Below are positions 9,056 through 16,725 of a stretch of DNA of 33,309 nucleotides, one piece after another. The position numbers and the translations under genes were made by a program. The DNA is from Planctomycetales bacterium (GTDB lineage Bacteria > Planctomycetota > Planctomycetia > Pirellulales > Pirellulaceae), in NCBI GenBank assembly GCA_020426595.1, contig JAGQPS010000012.1:1-33309 (forward strand). Reading direction: 5' to 3'. Position 1 is the stretch's first letter, and every line of letters starts with the position of its first letter. Under the pieces are notes generated by a model. It was not told the origin of the DNA, made no database searches, and saw only the letters and a program-made list of their open reading frames with translations.

Positions 9056-9865
9056 TTACACTCGCTTGCGACCGAGTGGTAACAACGTGCGCTCCACTCG
9101 CTTGCCCGCTTCGGCGATCAGCGAGTCGATCTTGTTGCGGAAGTAGCTCAGTGCGACGAGCGATGGGATGGCGACGACGAGCCCAAGCAGCGTGGTGATC
9201 AGAGCCTCGCCGATGCCTCCCGCGAGTTCCTCGGGCTTGGCCATGCCTTGCTTCTCGGCGATGGTCATGAAGGCGCTGATCATACCGAGCACGGTACCGG
9301 TGAGCCCGAGCATGGGGGCGACCTGTCCGATCACGTTCAGCACTTCGGTCTTGCGGTAAAGACGGCCGGTGGCATCCTCGCCCGCTTCCTGCACGGCCGT
9401 CTTGTATTCCGCGAATCCATACTCGCTCGAGCGGTAGCGTTCGAGGCCCGCGAGGATCACTTCCGACACCAAACTGTAGCTGGCCGGGTCGTGGCAAAAG
9501 TCGATCGCCTCGTCGATCTCGCCTCGCGCGATTCGCTGCTCCAGCTCGGCCAACACATCCTCCGGCATCAGCTTGTTCTTCGTGATCGTGATCGCATGTT
9601 CGATCGCGAAATAAACGCTCACGACGCTGAGTAACAGAATCAAGACACTGATGGCGATACCGGCCGGGTCACCGGCGAAGAGCAGGCCCAACAAACGGCG
9701 TTGCCCCGGTTTCGATTCCTGGGATTCCGCGCCGGGCGTTGAAGGAGCCAAGGGATCGGTCAGTTCGGTCGAGTCACTGCCGCCTTGCCACGCCGAGACC
9801 GGTGACGGAAGAGCAAGGGCGCCTCCAATGATGAGGATCGCAATCAAGGCTCGCATCCAGCTCAT
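9056..9865 (-). CDS. MotA/TolQ/ExbB family proton channel with signal peptide
   Basis: This encodes 269 residues from ATG 9863-9865, preceded by GGGAG at seven bases; a start at 9937 is possible but places a charged 24-residue tail before the signal peptide. Residues about 1-26 form a cleavable-looking signal peptide ending VSAW, followed by a linker of about 40 residues. Three membrane helices follow: ISVLILLLSVVSVYFAIEH, then the family signature region 'TEVLNVIGQVAPMLGLTGTV', then 'ALITTLLGLVVAIPSLVAL'. Subunits of this family form the pentameric core of proton-driven motors with ExbD. The extra signal peptide plus periplasmic linker before the first channel helix is longer than in E. coli ExbB. 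Two exbD genes follow at once, so a functional channel is very likely. Confidence 0.92.
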   Translation of the reverse strand: MSWMRALIAILIIGGALALPSPVSAWQGGSDSTELTDPLAPSTPGAESQESKPGQRRLLGLLFAGDPAGIAISVLILLLSVVSVYFAIEHAITITKNKLMPEDVLAELEQRIARGEIDEAIDFCHDPASYSLVSEVILAGLERYRSSEYGFAEYKTAVQEAGEDATGRLYRKTEVLNVIGQVAPMLGLTGTVLGMISAFMTIAEKQGMAKPEELAGGIGEALITTLLGLVVAIPSLVALSYFRNKIDSLIAEAGKRVERTLLPLGRKRV

Positions 9866-9956
9866 GGCCGTTCTCCCGGCGGTGAATTGTTCAATGGAGT
9901 CGAATCGAGGCTGCCCGCGTCTTGGAAACGCGATCACACCGTTCGCGAACGTTGGT

Positions 9957-11294
9957 TTAGGGGGCGAGCGTTATCCGTCCGTCGCGCAGGGCCTGGCCGT
10001 GCCACGTCTCCGGAAATTGTCGCATAAGTTCATTCCGCACTCGTGCCGCCGCCGACGCCTGTTCCAGTCCCTGCATGGTGAGCGCCGCTCGCCATAGCGC
10101 GGCGGCCGCGATCTCAGGAGCGAGATCGCCTTGTTCGGCCGGAACCCGCAGCAATTCAATCAAGCCACGCGGCACCGAAGCCGCGGAACCGACTGAGATC
10201 TTGGCCAGCCCCAATTCGTAGCGAGCCAAGCTCTGTAGTTGAGGTTCCATTTGATCGATGCGCTGGTCCAAGGAAGCGATCCGTTCCCCCGCTTGTCCCG
10301 CCGCGCGAGACTCCTGGAGCCGTATGACGGACAACCAATCCTGCTGTCCGGGCGTGGCGGGATTGGACAACCGTAATTGCTCCTGAGCCAACGAGCGATC
10401 GCCGACCGCGAGGGCCAGTGACGCCACGTAGAGGCGGCAAGCGGGCGACGGATTGGGAAGTCGCTCGAGTTCCGCGACGACGATCGGCAAGGCCTTCGCC
10501 GCTTCCTCGGTGTCAAACCAAACCGGCGGAAGTTGGGGGTCCCAGAGCCCGTCCGACTTGGTTTGCGGCCAAGAGAAGCGAGGCGAGCGCGGATCCTGCG
10601 CGCTATCAAAGGGACGCTGGAGAGCGAGCCAAGCGGCCAAGGCATGCGCTCGCTCGCCTTGACTGAGGTGAAATCGGTACAAGCCAAGTTGGACCAACTG
10701 CCCGGCCGTCGAGCTGGAATCACCGAATGAATCGGCAAGCGATTCCGCGATGGGGCCCGCCCCACCGTCGTCGCGCAGATCGAGGCGATATCGCAAGCGA
10801 TAGAGCGTCGGCCCAAACTCGTTCAGCCACCGGTCGAAATCGGCCTGCTGATCACCAGAGACTTCACCGTAACGGATTTCTCCCCAGCCCAAACGACGCG
10901 ATCCGACCAACTGCACGCCTTGCTCATCAATGCGAGCGATCGTTACGTCCTCCAGAGTCGTGAAGTCACGTAGCACGATCGTATCGGCTCGGGTCACCTT
11001 CGCCGTGAGACCCCAGAAGAGCCCGACGAGAGCCAAGACAAACGCCGCGCGAAGCGTCGGACTCCAAACCCGCGGGACCGTCGCGAGTTCGGCGGGGAGA
11101 GAATAGGAGAATCGCCGAGGCCGACGGGGCGTCGAGCCATCTCGTTCCGACTCGCCAACAACGAACGGGGAGACACCGTCGACTCGTCGCGCGACATCAA
11201 GCAGGGAATTTGCTCGGAGTCGGCGGGGATGAGTCACGGTCTCTCGGCAAGGGGGTGGCGAGCATGTTCCAGGCGATGGGGCAACTTCGAGCAT
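9957..11294 (-). CDS. Secreted or membrane-anchored helical-repeat protein of unknown function
   Basis: Up to 445 residues from ATG 11292-11294. The Pro/Cys-rich beginning looks unlike protein-coding sequence, and a GTG at 11237 with GAGAG just ahead is an equally good start. A hydrophobic helix (about 82-102, AAFVLALVGLFWGL) is followed by a beta-rich stretch beginning DTIVLRDF that resembles the N-terminus of the product at 1476-2450. The rest is alpha-helical and TPR-like, for example 'GLYRFHLSQGERAHALAAW' and 'ALTMQGLEQASAAARVRNE'. It is the first gene of the leftward operon, 91 bp before the ExbB-type gene. No catalytic motif is seen. It probably acts in the periplasm with the channel proteins (inference). 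Confidence 0.72.
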   Translation of the reverse strand: MLEVAPSPGTCSPPPCRETVTHPRRLRANSLLDVARRVDGVSPFVVGESERDGSTPRRPRRFSYSLPAELATVPRVWSPTLRAAFVLALVGLFWGLTAKVTRADTIVLRDFTTLEDVTIARIDEQGVQLVGSRRLGWGEIRYGEVSGDQQADFDRWLNEFGPTLYRLRYRLDLRDDGGAGPIAESLADSFGDSSSTAGQLVQLGLYRFHLSQGERAHALAAWLALQRPFDSAQDPRSPRFSWPQTKSDGLWDPQLPPVWFDTEEAAKALPIVVAELERLPNPSPACRLYVASLALAVGDRSLAQEQLRLSNPATPGQQDWLSVIRLQESRAAGQAGERIASLDQRIDQMEPQLQSLARYELGLAKISVGSAASVPRGLIELLRVPAEQGDLAPEIAAAALWRAALTMQGLEQASAAARVRNELMRQFPETWHGQALRDGRITLAP

Positions 11295-11616
11295 CGGTAT
11301 TCGCTGCTGAGGCGGCTGACCTGTTCGGCAAAAAGGCGGAGCGAAACAACCGGCCTTGGATCTGGACGGCGATGAGTGACGCGGTCAGGGTCGCATCGTC
11401 TCCGACGCCACCCACCGGCGCATCCTACCGGTGCTCTGCAAGAGCGTCAACGAACAGGAGTTGCCCTGAATTAGTGGGTGCGATCTCCCCTCCAAGGTCG
11501 CTCGACGACTCGGTCCCTCGGCTCGTGCCACACCGTGGGACCGCGTTACCCCAAGTGAGCCGTCTCGATGCGGGAGCCGGTCTTGGGGTGATGAACGCTC
11601 CGCGATCCGAGTGGGC
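11295..11616. other. Intergenic gap between the SDR gene and the leftward envelope operon
   Basis: No convincing gene is present in these 322 bp. The gap should hold the 3' end signal of the SDR gene (an inverted repeat lies at 11548-11589) and a promoter for the leftward operon, which I could not identify. A second hairpin, CACCGG/CCGGTG with a nine-base loop, lies near 11411-11431. Confidence 0.6.
11548..11589 (-). terminator. Inverted repeat after the SDR gene, possible terminator
   Basis: ACCCCAAG at 11548-11555 pairs perfectly with CTTGGGGT at 11582-11589 across a 26-base loop, 28 bp after the SDR stop codon. There is no clear T-run, so intrinsic termination is only possible. Confidence 0.3.
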
Positions 11617-12348
11617 TCAAACGTACTCTTGATAGAGCGGCTTGATGATGAGTTCCGGAACGTGCGCGGCTTGCGGGAGCCGAGCGATCGTGGCGACGAC
11701 CGCGCCAATGTCGTCCGGTTGGACCATCTGAGCCTTTCGCTCGTCCGGCACCGGGACGGGGCGTTGGTCGAGGATCGGAGTATTGACTTCGCCTGGGTAG
11801 ATCGTCGTGACTCGGATTCCGTTCTTGGCCTCTTCGTTGCCCACGGTGGTACCGAGAGCCGCCATGGCGAACTTGGAAGCGCAGTAAGCCACGCCACCAA
11901 GGGTCAGGGCTCGCTTCCCGGAAATCGACGAGATGCTGATGATCAATCCGTCCTGCTGGGACCGCATGATGGGCAGGGCGTGAAAGAAGCAGTTGTAGGC
12001 GCCGGTGGCGTTGACCTGCAGCACCTGGTCCCACTGCTCGGGCTGCATTTCGCCCATCGATCGCGTTCGAATATTGATCCCCGCCGCGTGCACGAGGATG
12101 TCGAGACGTCCCCATTTTTCCTTCACGCTCTCAAAGAGTCGTCCCACCGCGTCACGATCGGCGACGTCGGCGGCGAGACATTCGACTCGATCATCGGCCC
12201 CACAAGCGGCTCGCGTCGCCTCGAGTGGCTCCAGGCGTCGGCCCACGAGCAGAAGGCGGCAACCTTCCGCGGCGAGAGCTTTGGCGATACCGGCTCCGAT
12301 ACCGGTTCCTCCTCCGGTAATGACGACCGTCTTGTCTCGTAGACTCAT
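11617..12348 (-). CDS. Short-chain dehydrogenase/reductase (SDR)
   Basis: This encodes 243 residues from ATG 12346-12348, with GAGGAG eight bases upstream; an upstream in-frame start at 12399 lacks such a site. It is a classical SDR in length and motifs: the nucleotide-binding TGGGTGIG (11-18), Asp61-Val after the fourth strand, HAAG (87-90) in place of NNAG, Asn113, and the catalytic Ser141, Tyr155 and Lys159 in YCASK. It should catalyse NAD(P)(H)-dependent oxidation or reduction of a small alcohol or ketone in the cytoplasm; GRR after the second strand suggests NADPH preference. The substrate cannot be read from sequence. It is divergent from the RDD operon and 322 bp from the next leftward gene, so probably monocistronic. 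Confidence 0.93.
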   Translation of the reverse strand: MSLRDKTVVITGGGTGIGAGIAKALAAEGCRLLLVGRRLEPLEATRAACGADDRVECLAADVADRDAVGRLFESVKEKWGRLDILVHAAGINIRTRSMGEMQPEQWDQVLQVNATGAYNCFFHALPIMRSQQDGLIISISSISGKRALTLGGVAYCASKFAMAALGTTVGNEEAKNGIRVTTIYPGEVNTPILDQRPVPVPDERKAQMVQPDDIGAVVATIARLPQAAHVPELIIKPLYQEYV

Positions 12349-12548
12349 CCGGTGGACTCCTCGGCAAATGGGCTCCGGTCGGAGCCGTGAGTGGTTCAAA
12401 GCGGGGGGCGTGAGTGGGAGTTAGGCGTCGCTGGAGACTCGCCCCAGGGCCAGTCGTTCCTCGCCGGGCCGTCACCAGCCGTGGCTTGGCCGGGTTTTCA
12501 CCTGCATTGGCCCAATGAGCTTGAGCTGATTTTGCTCTGATAACTCGC

Positions 12549-12577
12549 TTGAGCGACGCCACAACGGTGAGAATAAT
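12549..12577 (+). promoter_or_regulatory. Sigma70-like promoter candidate for the RDD-DUF58 operon
   Basis: TTGAGC at 12549-12554 and AATAAT at 12572-12577 are separated by 17 bases, matching the sigma70 layout in 4/6 and 5/6 positions. It would leave a leader of about 310 nt before the RDD start. A single match in a long gap is weak evidence. Confidence 0.25.
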
Positions 12578-12805
12578 CGACGATACCAATGCCAGGGGAG
12601 GGTGGGGTAGGTACGATTTGAGTTCCGCCCAGACTTCGGACGGGCCTAGCAGCGCCCGGAGATCGTGGCCGACTTGTGATCGTTCGCGTTCCCACTCGAT
12701 GATCCATGGCTAACCTCAGGGACTCCAAATGAGTTCGGTGGGTCGGCGGCGAATCGAGAATTGGTGAGCCGAGCGAACGGTGAGGCGGACGACAGGCGGT
12801 GGGGC

Positions 12806-12890
12806 GAGCGGCGATTGGAAGCGAATGGCGACTTGTGTTGAACGGCGACGTGTGGCGAATGGCAACGTGTGGCGAACGGTGATAGCGAGG
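12806..12890 (+). repeat. 17-bp tandem repeat, five degenerate units
   Basis: Five consecutive 17-base units start at 12806, 12823, 12840, 12857 and 12874. Each begins with GARYGG, and the third and fourth differ at only two positions. The last unit ends with the GAGG that may serve as ribosome binding site of the RDD gene. Confidence 0.75.
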
Positions 12891-12895
12891 CTTGG

Positions 12896-13924
12896 GTGAG
12901 CGAACAGCGGCAAGTGGCACGAGGTTTGGTTCCCGAGAACCAGGCGATTCGTTGGGACGTCAGTCAGCAGCTCGATACCACCGAGCGGATTGTGACTCCC
13001 GAGAACATCGCGTTCGAGCAGCACTGCGCGGGAATCTTCTCCCGTGGCTTGGCGTTCCTGATCGACGTCATCGTGTTCGCCGTGGTTTGGTTGGTCATGT
13101 TGTTCATCGAGTGGATGCTCGCCCTGGCCGTGATTTGGGCGGCCATTCAGCTCGGCGTTTCGAGTCTGCTCGACGATGTGTTTTTCATCGTGGCCGGCAT
13201 CAATCTGGTGGTGCTGTTTGTCTCGTATTGGTTGGTATGGGGGTGGACGGAGTCACGATTCAACGGTCGGACGTTGGGAAAGTTGGCCTTGGGAATTCGC
13301 ACGGTTTCGGTTTCGGGGCATCCGATCAACGGTTGGCAGGCGATGGTTCGATCGATCGTGCGTGGAGTCGAATTGATGCCGTTCGTGACCTGGGGAATGG
13401 TGGTCGGAATTATCATTCCTCCTCGCACGTTCGCGAGTCAGTACGATCCGTCCTTCCTGCCTCTGTACACGTCCATGCCTTTCGGAACCGGCTTGATCGG
13501 ACTCTTGTTTCTGACACTGTTCCCGCGATTCCAGCGACTCGGAGACATCGTGGCGGGCACGATGGTGGTCTACGATCGTTCGCGGAAGAACCCGGGGCTC
13601 GCCGAACTGGAGGATCCCCGCACGGCCGCCTTGGCGGAGTTCATACCCACCTCGTTTCGACCGCGTCGGGAACTGGTCAAGGCGATTAGCGTGTATGTGC
13701 ATCGCCGCGCGAGGCTAAGCGAAGCCCGGCGGAGCGAGATCGCGGGTCACATCGCCAAGCCCCTATTGGCTCGGTTTGGCATGTTGCCCGACACCAATTA
13801 CGACTTGCTGATCTGTGCGATCTATTACCGACAGTTGATTGCTCCCGACGCGACCGAGAAAGCCGAGGCGGCTCGCCTCGCCGCGAAATCGTCGGCTCTT
13901 CGAACCGTGGGAGGCCCCGCATGA
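12896..13924 (+). CDS. RDD family membrane protein
   Basis: About 342 residues from GTG 12896, five bases after GAGG; an in-frame GTG at 12869 lies inside the tandem repeat and lacks a ribosome binding site. The RDD domain is clear: TPENIAFEQHCAG, then FSRGLAFLIDVIV with the diagnostic Arg and Asp, several membrane helices, and the later GRTLGKLALGIRTV and FQRLGDIVAGTMVV motifs. The C-terminal 100 residues are soluble and helical. RDD proteins are membrane proteins, some linked to ion transport, but most have no known role. The stop overlaps the next start as ATGA. The same RDD/SpoIIM/DUF4129/DUF4350/MoxR/DUF58 set is known to me from actinobacteria and planctomycetes, without a defined function. 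Confidence 0.9.
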   Translation: MSEQRQVARGLVPENQAIRWDVSQQLDTTERIVTPENIAFEQHCAGIFSRGLAFLIDVIVFAVVWLVMLFIEWMLALAVIWAAIQLGVSSLLDDVFFIVAGINLVVLFVSYWLVWGWTESRFNGRTLGKLALGIRTVSVSGHPINGWQAMVRSIVRGVELMPFVTWGMVVGIIIPPRTFASQYDPSFLPLYTSMPFGTGLIGLLFLTLFPRFQRLGDIVAGTMVVYDRSRKNPGLAELEDPRTAALAEFIPTSFRPRRELVKAISVYVHRRARLSEARRSEIAGHIAKPLLARFGMLPDTNYDLLICAIYYRQLIAPDATEKAEAARLAAKSSALRTVGGPA

Positions 13925-14889
13925 AAGTTTCCCAGATCCTGGAGAACCGACAGGAGCAATGGATCGAGCTCGAAAAACTCTGTGGCTCGATGGCATTACC
14001 CGGCGGTCGTGACGCGACGTCGATCGCCAAGTTCAGCAACCTGTACCGCGACGCGTGCGCCGATCTCGCCTTGGCTTCATCCTATCAACTGCCCGATGAG
14101 ACGATCGACTATCTCCAGCGGTTGGTCGCGCGGTGCCACAATTTGCTCTATCGGTCACGAGGCTTCGATTGGGGCTCGGTTGGCAAGGTCTTGTTCCATA
14201 CCGTGCCTCAAGCTTGCTTTCGCGACGGCTGCATTCATTTGGCTTTCGTCGTGTTCTGGGGCTTCTTCCTCTTCGCGGCTTACATGGGGTATCACGACGA
14301 CGAGTTCGTGGAAAGCGTTCTCGGGCCTGGCCATCGCGAGCAAACGATCGAGCAGTGGGAGGGTTTCAGCGAGAACTCCATGGCCTCGAAATTTGGCATG
14401 GCCTGTTTCTACATCTTCAACAACGCCGGCATCGGCATGGGCTGTTTCGCCGCGTCGACGTTGTTCGTGCCTGGGTTGATCACCCTGCTTCAGAACGCGA
14501 TCGTCCTGGGGACGACGTTTGGTTTCATGTTCCATCCCAGCGCGGGAGTGGCCAGCGAGAACTTTCGCAACTTCGTCACGGCGCACGGTCCCTTCGAACT
14601 GACCGCGATCGTGTTGAGCGCGGGAGCCGGACTGAAGATCGGCATGTCATGGATTCGGACTCACGGCTTGAACCGCCTTGATTCGGTGGTGAAAGCCGGA
14701 AAGGAGGCGATTCCGATCGCCGGGTGCGCCTCGCTGTTGTTCTTCGGAGCGGCGATGATCGAGGGGTTCATCTCGCCGACGGAGTTGCCTTGGGCGTTCA
14801 AGGCGTTCATCGCGGTCTGTTGCTCGTTGTTTCTCGTCTTCTATTTCGTCGTACTTGGTTTTCCACGAGGAGAGTCCAGTGCGGCTTGA
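13921..14889 (+). CDS. SpoIIM-like (DUF95) membrane protein
   Basis: This encodes 322 residues; ATG 13921 overlaps the RDD stop as ATGA, with GGGAGG six bases ahead. A soluble helical N-terminus of about 95 residues precedes about five membrane helices. The family pattern is visible: 'FYIFNNAGIGMGCF', a HGPFELTAIVLSAGAGLKIG segment and AAMIEGFISP near the C-terminus. SpoIIM in endospore formers belongs to the engulfment complex with SpoIID and SpoIIP and acts on the septal wall, but this family is widespread in bacteria that do not sporulate, including planctomycetes. Here it is an operon partner of RDD and MoxR, so a cell-envelope role is reasonable. Nothing suggests sporulation. Confidence 0.88.
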   Translation: MKVSQILENRQEQWIELEKLCGSMALPGGRDATSIAKFSNLYRDACADLALASSYQLPDETIDYLQRLVARCHNLLYRSRGFDWGSVGKVLFHTVPQACFRDGCIHLAFVVFWGFFLFAAYMGYHDDEFVESVLGPGHREQTIEQWEGFSENSMASKFGMACFYIFNNAGIGMGCFAASTLFVPGLITLLQNAIVLGTTFGFMFHPSAGVASENFRNFVTAHGPFELTAIVLSAGAGLKIGMSWIRTHGLNRLDSVVKAGKEAIPIAGCASLLFFGAAMIEGFISPTELPWAFKAFIAVCCSLFLVFYFVVLGFPRGESSAA

Positions 14890-15808
14890 TCAAACCTATA
14901 TTCGCATTCGGGAGCGGTCGATCGTCGAGCTCGTCGATCTGACGTTCTTGATGATGCGGGCGTGGTGGCGTCCGTTGGTCTGGCTCGGTTTCCTCGGAGC
15001 GCTCCCTTGGATCGTATTCAACCTGTGGATTCTCGAACCGGCGGTCCTGTACCCACTCGATTACGACCAAGTCCCGCTCGTCAATGTGATCTTGCACTTT
15101 TGTCTCGTCGCCACCGAATCCCAATTGGCCATGATCTTGGTGACGGCCTACCTGGGCCGACGAGTCTTTGAACCACGCCCGAGTAAGCGGGATGTCGTCA
15201 AGCACGTGTGGCGGGAGCGAGGCGCGATTTTCGTCGTGCTAGGATTGAGGCGACTGGTATTGCCCTATCTCGGCATCGTCGTCCTGATGAAGTTTGGTGA
15301 GGCATTTTCGGATTCCGCGTCCAGCGCGATCGCCGCCGTGTTCCTGTGTTTTCTCTTGGTCATCATCCACCTGCCCATCTTGATGGCCCCGTTCTCTCCG
15401 GAAGTCGTCCTGTTGGAGCGTCCACGCGGTCGGACTCAAACGGGCGGATCGTTATTGAATCATCGCTTGCGTCGTCTTCATCAACAAAGCTCCGGCTTCT
15501 TGATGGTCCGCTTCATCGTGGCCAACGCGACCGCGACCCTATTGACTCTGTCGCTGTTCTACGGCTTGGGCGTGCTGTGGGGATACACGTTCGGGGAGAT
15601 GGTTCCCCGCTTTGGAATCCTGACCTTCGTCGTGCCGATCGCGATGTGGACTCGTGAAATGTTCGTGACCGTATTTCGGTTCGCCGGTTACATCGATGCG
15701 CGCATTCGACAGGAGGGCTGGGAGATCGAGCTGCTCATGAAAACGGAAGCGCGGGCGATGGAACAAGCGGTATCACCCGCTCTGCGGGCTACCTCGGAGG
15801 CCACGTGA
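14879..15808 (+). CDS. Multi-pass membrane protein of unknown function
   Basis: This encodes 309 residues from GTG 14879, chosen because AGGAGAG lies just upstream; it overlaps the SpoIIM stop by 11 bp. About six membrane helices are visible, for example PLVWLGFLGALPWIVFNLWI, AAVFLCFLLVIIHLPILMAP and LLTLSLFYGLGVLWGYTFG. The cytoplasmic loops are basic (RRVFEPRPSKRD and RPRGRTQTGG). I recognise no named family. Its position between SpoIIM and DUF4129 in a tightly overlapped operon suggests a subunit of the same membrane assembly. The stop TGA shares one base with the next ATG. Confidence 0.85.
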   Translation: MRLDQTYIRIRERSIVELVDLTFLMMRAWWRPLVWLGFLGALPWIVFNLWILEPAVLYPLDYDQVPLVNVILHFCLVATESQLAMILVTAYLGRRVFEPRPSKRDVVKHVWRERGAIFVVLGLRRLVLPYLGIVVLMKFGEAFSDSASSAIAAVFLCFLLVIIHLPILMAPFSPEVVLLERPRGRTQTGGSLLNHRLRRLHQQSSGFLMVRFIVANATATLLTLSLFYGLGVLWGYTFGEMVPRFGILTFVVPIAMWTREMFVTVFRFAGYIDARIRQEGWEIELLMKTEARAMEQAVSPALRATSEAT

Positions 15809-16725
15809 TGCAGTTGATATCGAGAACGCGAACGCGCCGAAACGAGACGCAAGCCAGGCGAGGGGCGGCCAGCGGGGGCGCGCCGAATGGACGGACCAAC
15901 GGACTCGGTTTCCTTGCTCTCATCCTGGTGCTCACCTTCTGGCTAGGGTCGTGCGGGGCGAGCAACGGGCAGGAGGAAGTTGACGGAGCCGAGGTGCCCG
16001 AGCTTCGGCAGATCGCTCCCGAGTGGTTTGGTTCCGAGCAGGGAAACGCTCGGGCGATCCCTATTGGAGAATGGACCGAGACCGACTCGTCAACGCGACG
16101 GGATGGATGGAATCGGCCGCCACCACCTCCACGAACGTCCAGTTGGTGGTCGCGGTCGTGGTGGAACTCAAGGGGCACCGGAAACGGCGCCGGAGTCGCG
16201 AACACCGCGGGGACGTTTTTTTCCTCGGTGGTCAACGTGATCTTGGTGGTGTTCGCCATCGTATTGATCGTGGGCCTGATCGCCCTAGCGATCTACGTCC
16301 TTAGCCGCATGTCGGGGAAGGCGACGAAGAAGAAACAAAACTTCGTGGCGGACACCGACCTGGATGTCTCCCGCGTCGAGGAGTTGCCGTTCAACGTCGT
16401 TCGTCCCCAGGGTGACCTGTTATCGGCCGCCCAGGCGGCTCGCGACGCCGGACGATTCAAGGAAGCCATCATCCTGCTGTTCGCCTATTTGTTGCTCAAG
16501 CTCGAAAAGCACTCGTGGATCGCCCTGGCGCGAGGCAAGACCAACCGAGGCTACCTCCGTGAACTACGTCGCAATCGAGACTTGCGGGGCATGATGGAAG
16601 GAGTCGTGGTTACCTTCGAGGACGCTTTTTTTGGCGCCCTGGATCCCACGCGAGACGAGATCGATCGTTGTTGGGACGATCTCGAACGGTTCCATCGCAT
16701 CGTGGAAGGAGGTCCCTTGCCATGA
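15808..16725 (+). CDS. DUF4129 domain membrane protein
   Basis: This encodes 305 residues from ATG 15808, seven bases after GGAGG; the GTG at 15805 is an alternative. A basic N-terminus of about 32 residues leads to a hydrophobic segment ending LGSC (Cys49), possibly a lipobox or a first membrane helix. A low-complexity Pro/Trp-rich stretch (about 95-125) follows, then a strong helix at 141-168. The cytoplasmic C-terminus (about 200-300) matches DUF4129: 'AAQAARDAGRFKEAIILLF' and GKTNRGYLREL, a helical domain. DUF4129 proteins accompany DUF4350, MoxR and DUF58 in other genomes but have no established biochemistry. Confidence 0.88.
   Translation: MQLISRTRTRRNETQARRGAASGGAPNGRTNGLGFLALILVLTFWLGSCGASNGQEEVDGAEVPELRQIAPEWFGSEQGNARAIPIGEWTETDSSTRRDGWNRPPPPPRTSSWWSRSWWNSRGTGNGAGVANTAGTFFSSVVNVILVVFAIVLIVGLIALAIYVLSRMSGKATKKKQNFVADTDLDVSRVEELPFNVVRPQGDLLSAAQAARDAGRFKEAIILLFAYLLLKLEKHSWIALARGKTNRGYLRELRRNRDLRGMMEGVVVTFEDAFFGALDPTRDEIDRCWDDLERFHRIVEGGPLP

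Larger units (their letters stand above)
12349..12895. other. Divergent intergenic region between SDR and RDD genes
   Basis: No convincing gene lies here. The region should contain both divergent promoters. It holds a promoter-like sequence (12549-12577), a G-rich stretch just downstream near 12594-12612 and a 17-bp tandem repeat (12806-12890) that reaches to the RDD start. A leftward open frame across 12498-12920 is Pro/Arg/Ser-rich and follows the repeat, so I do not call it. Confidence 0.6.

Noticed and set aside
12498-12920. Leftward open frame across the divergent gap
   Set aside because: It is built largely on the 17-bp repeat, is Pro/Arg/Ser-rich and has no homology I can recognise; it would also overlap the RDD start.
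13921-14889. SpoIIM-like gene as evidence of sporulation
   Set aside because: The family is widespread in non-sporulating bacteria, and no other sporulation gene is in the window.
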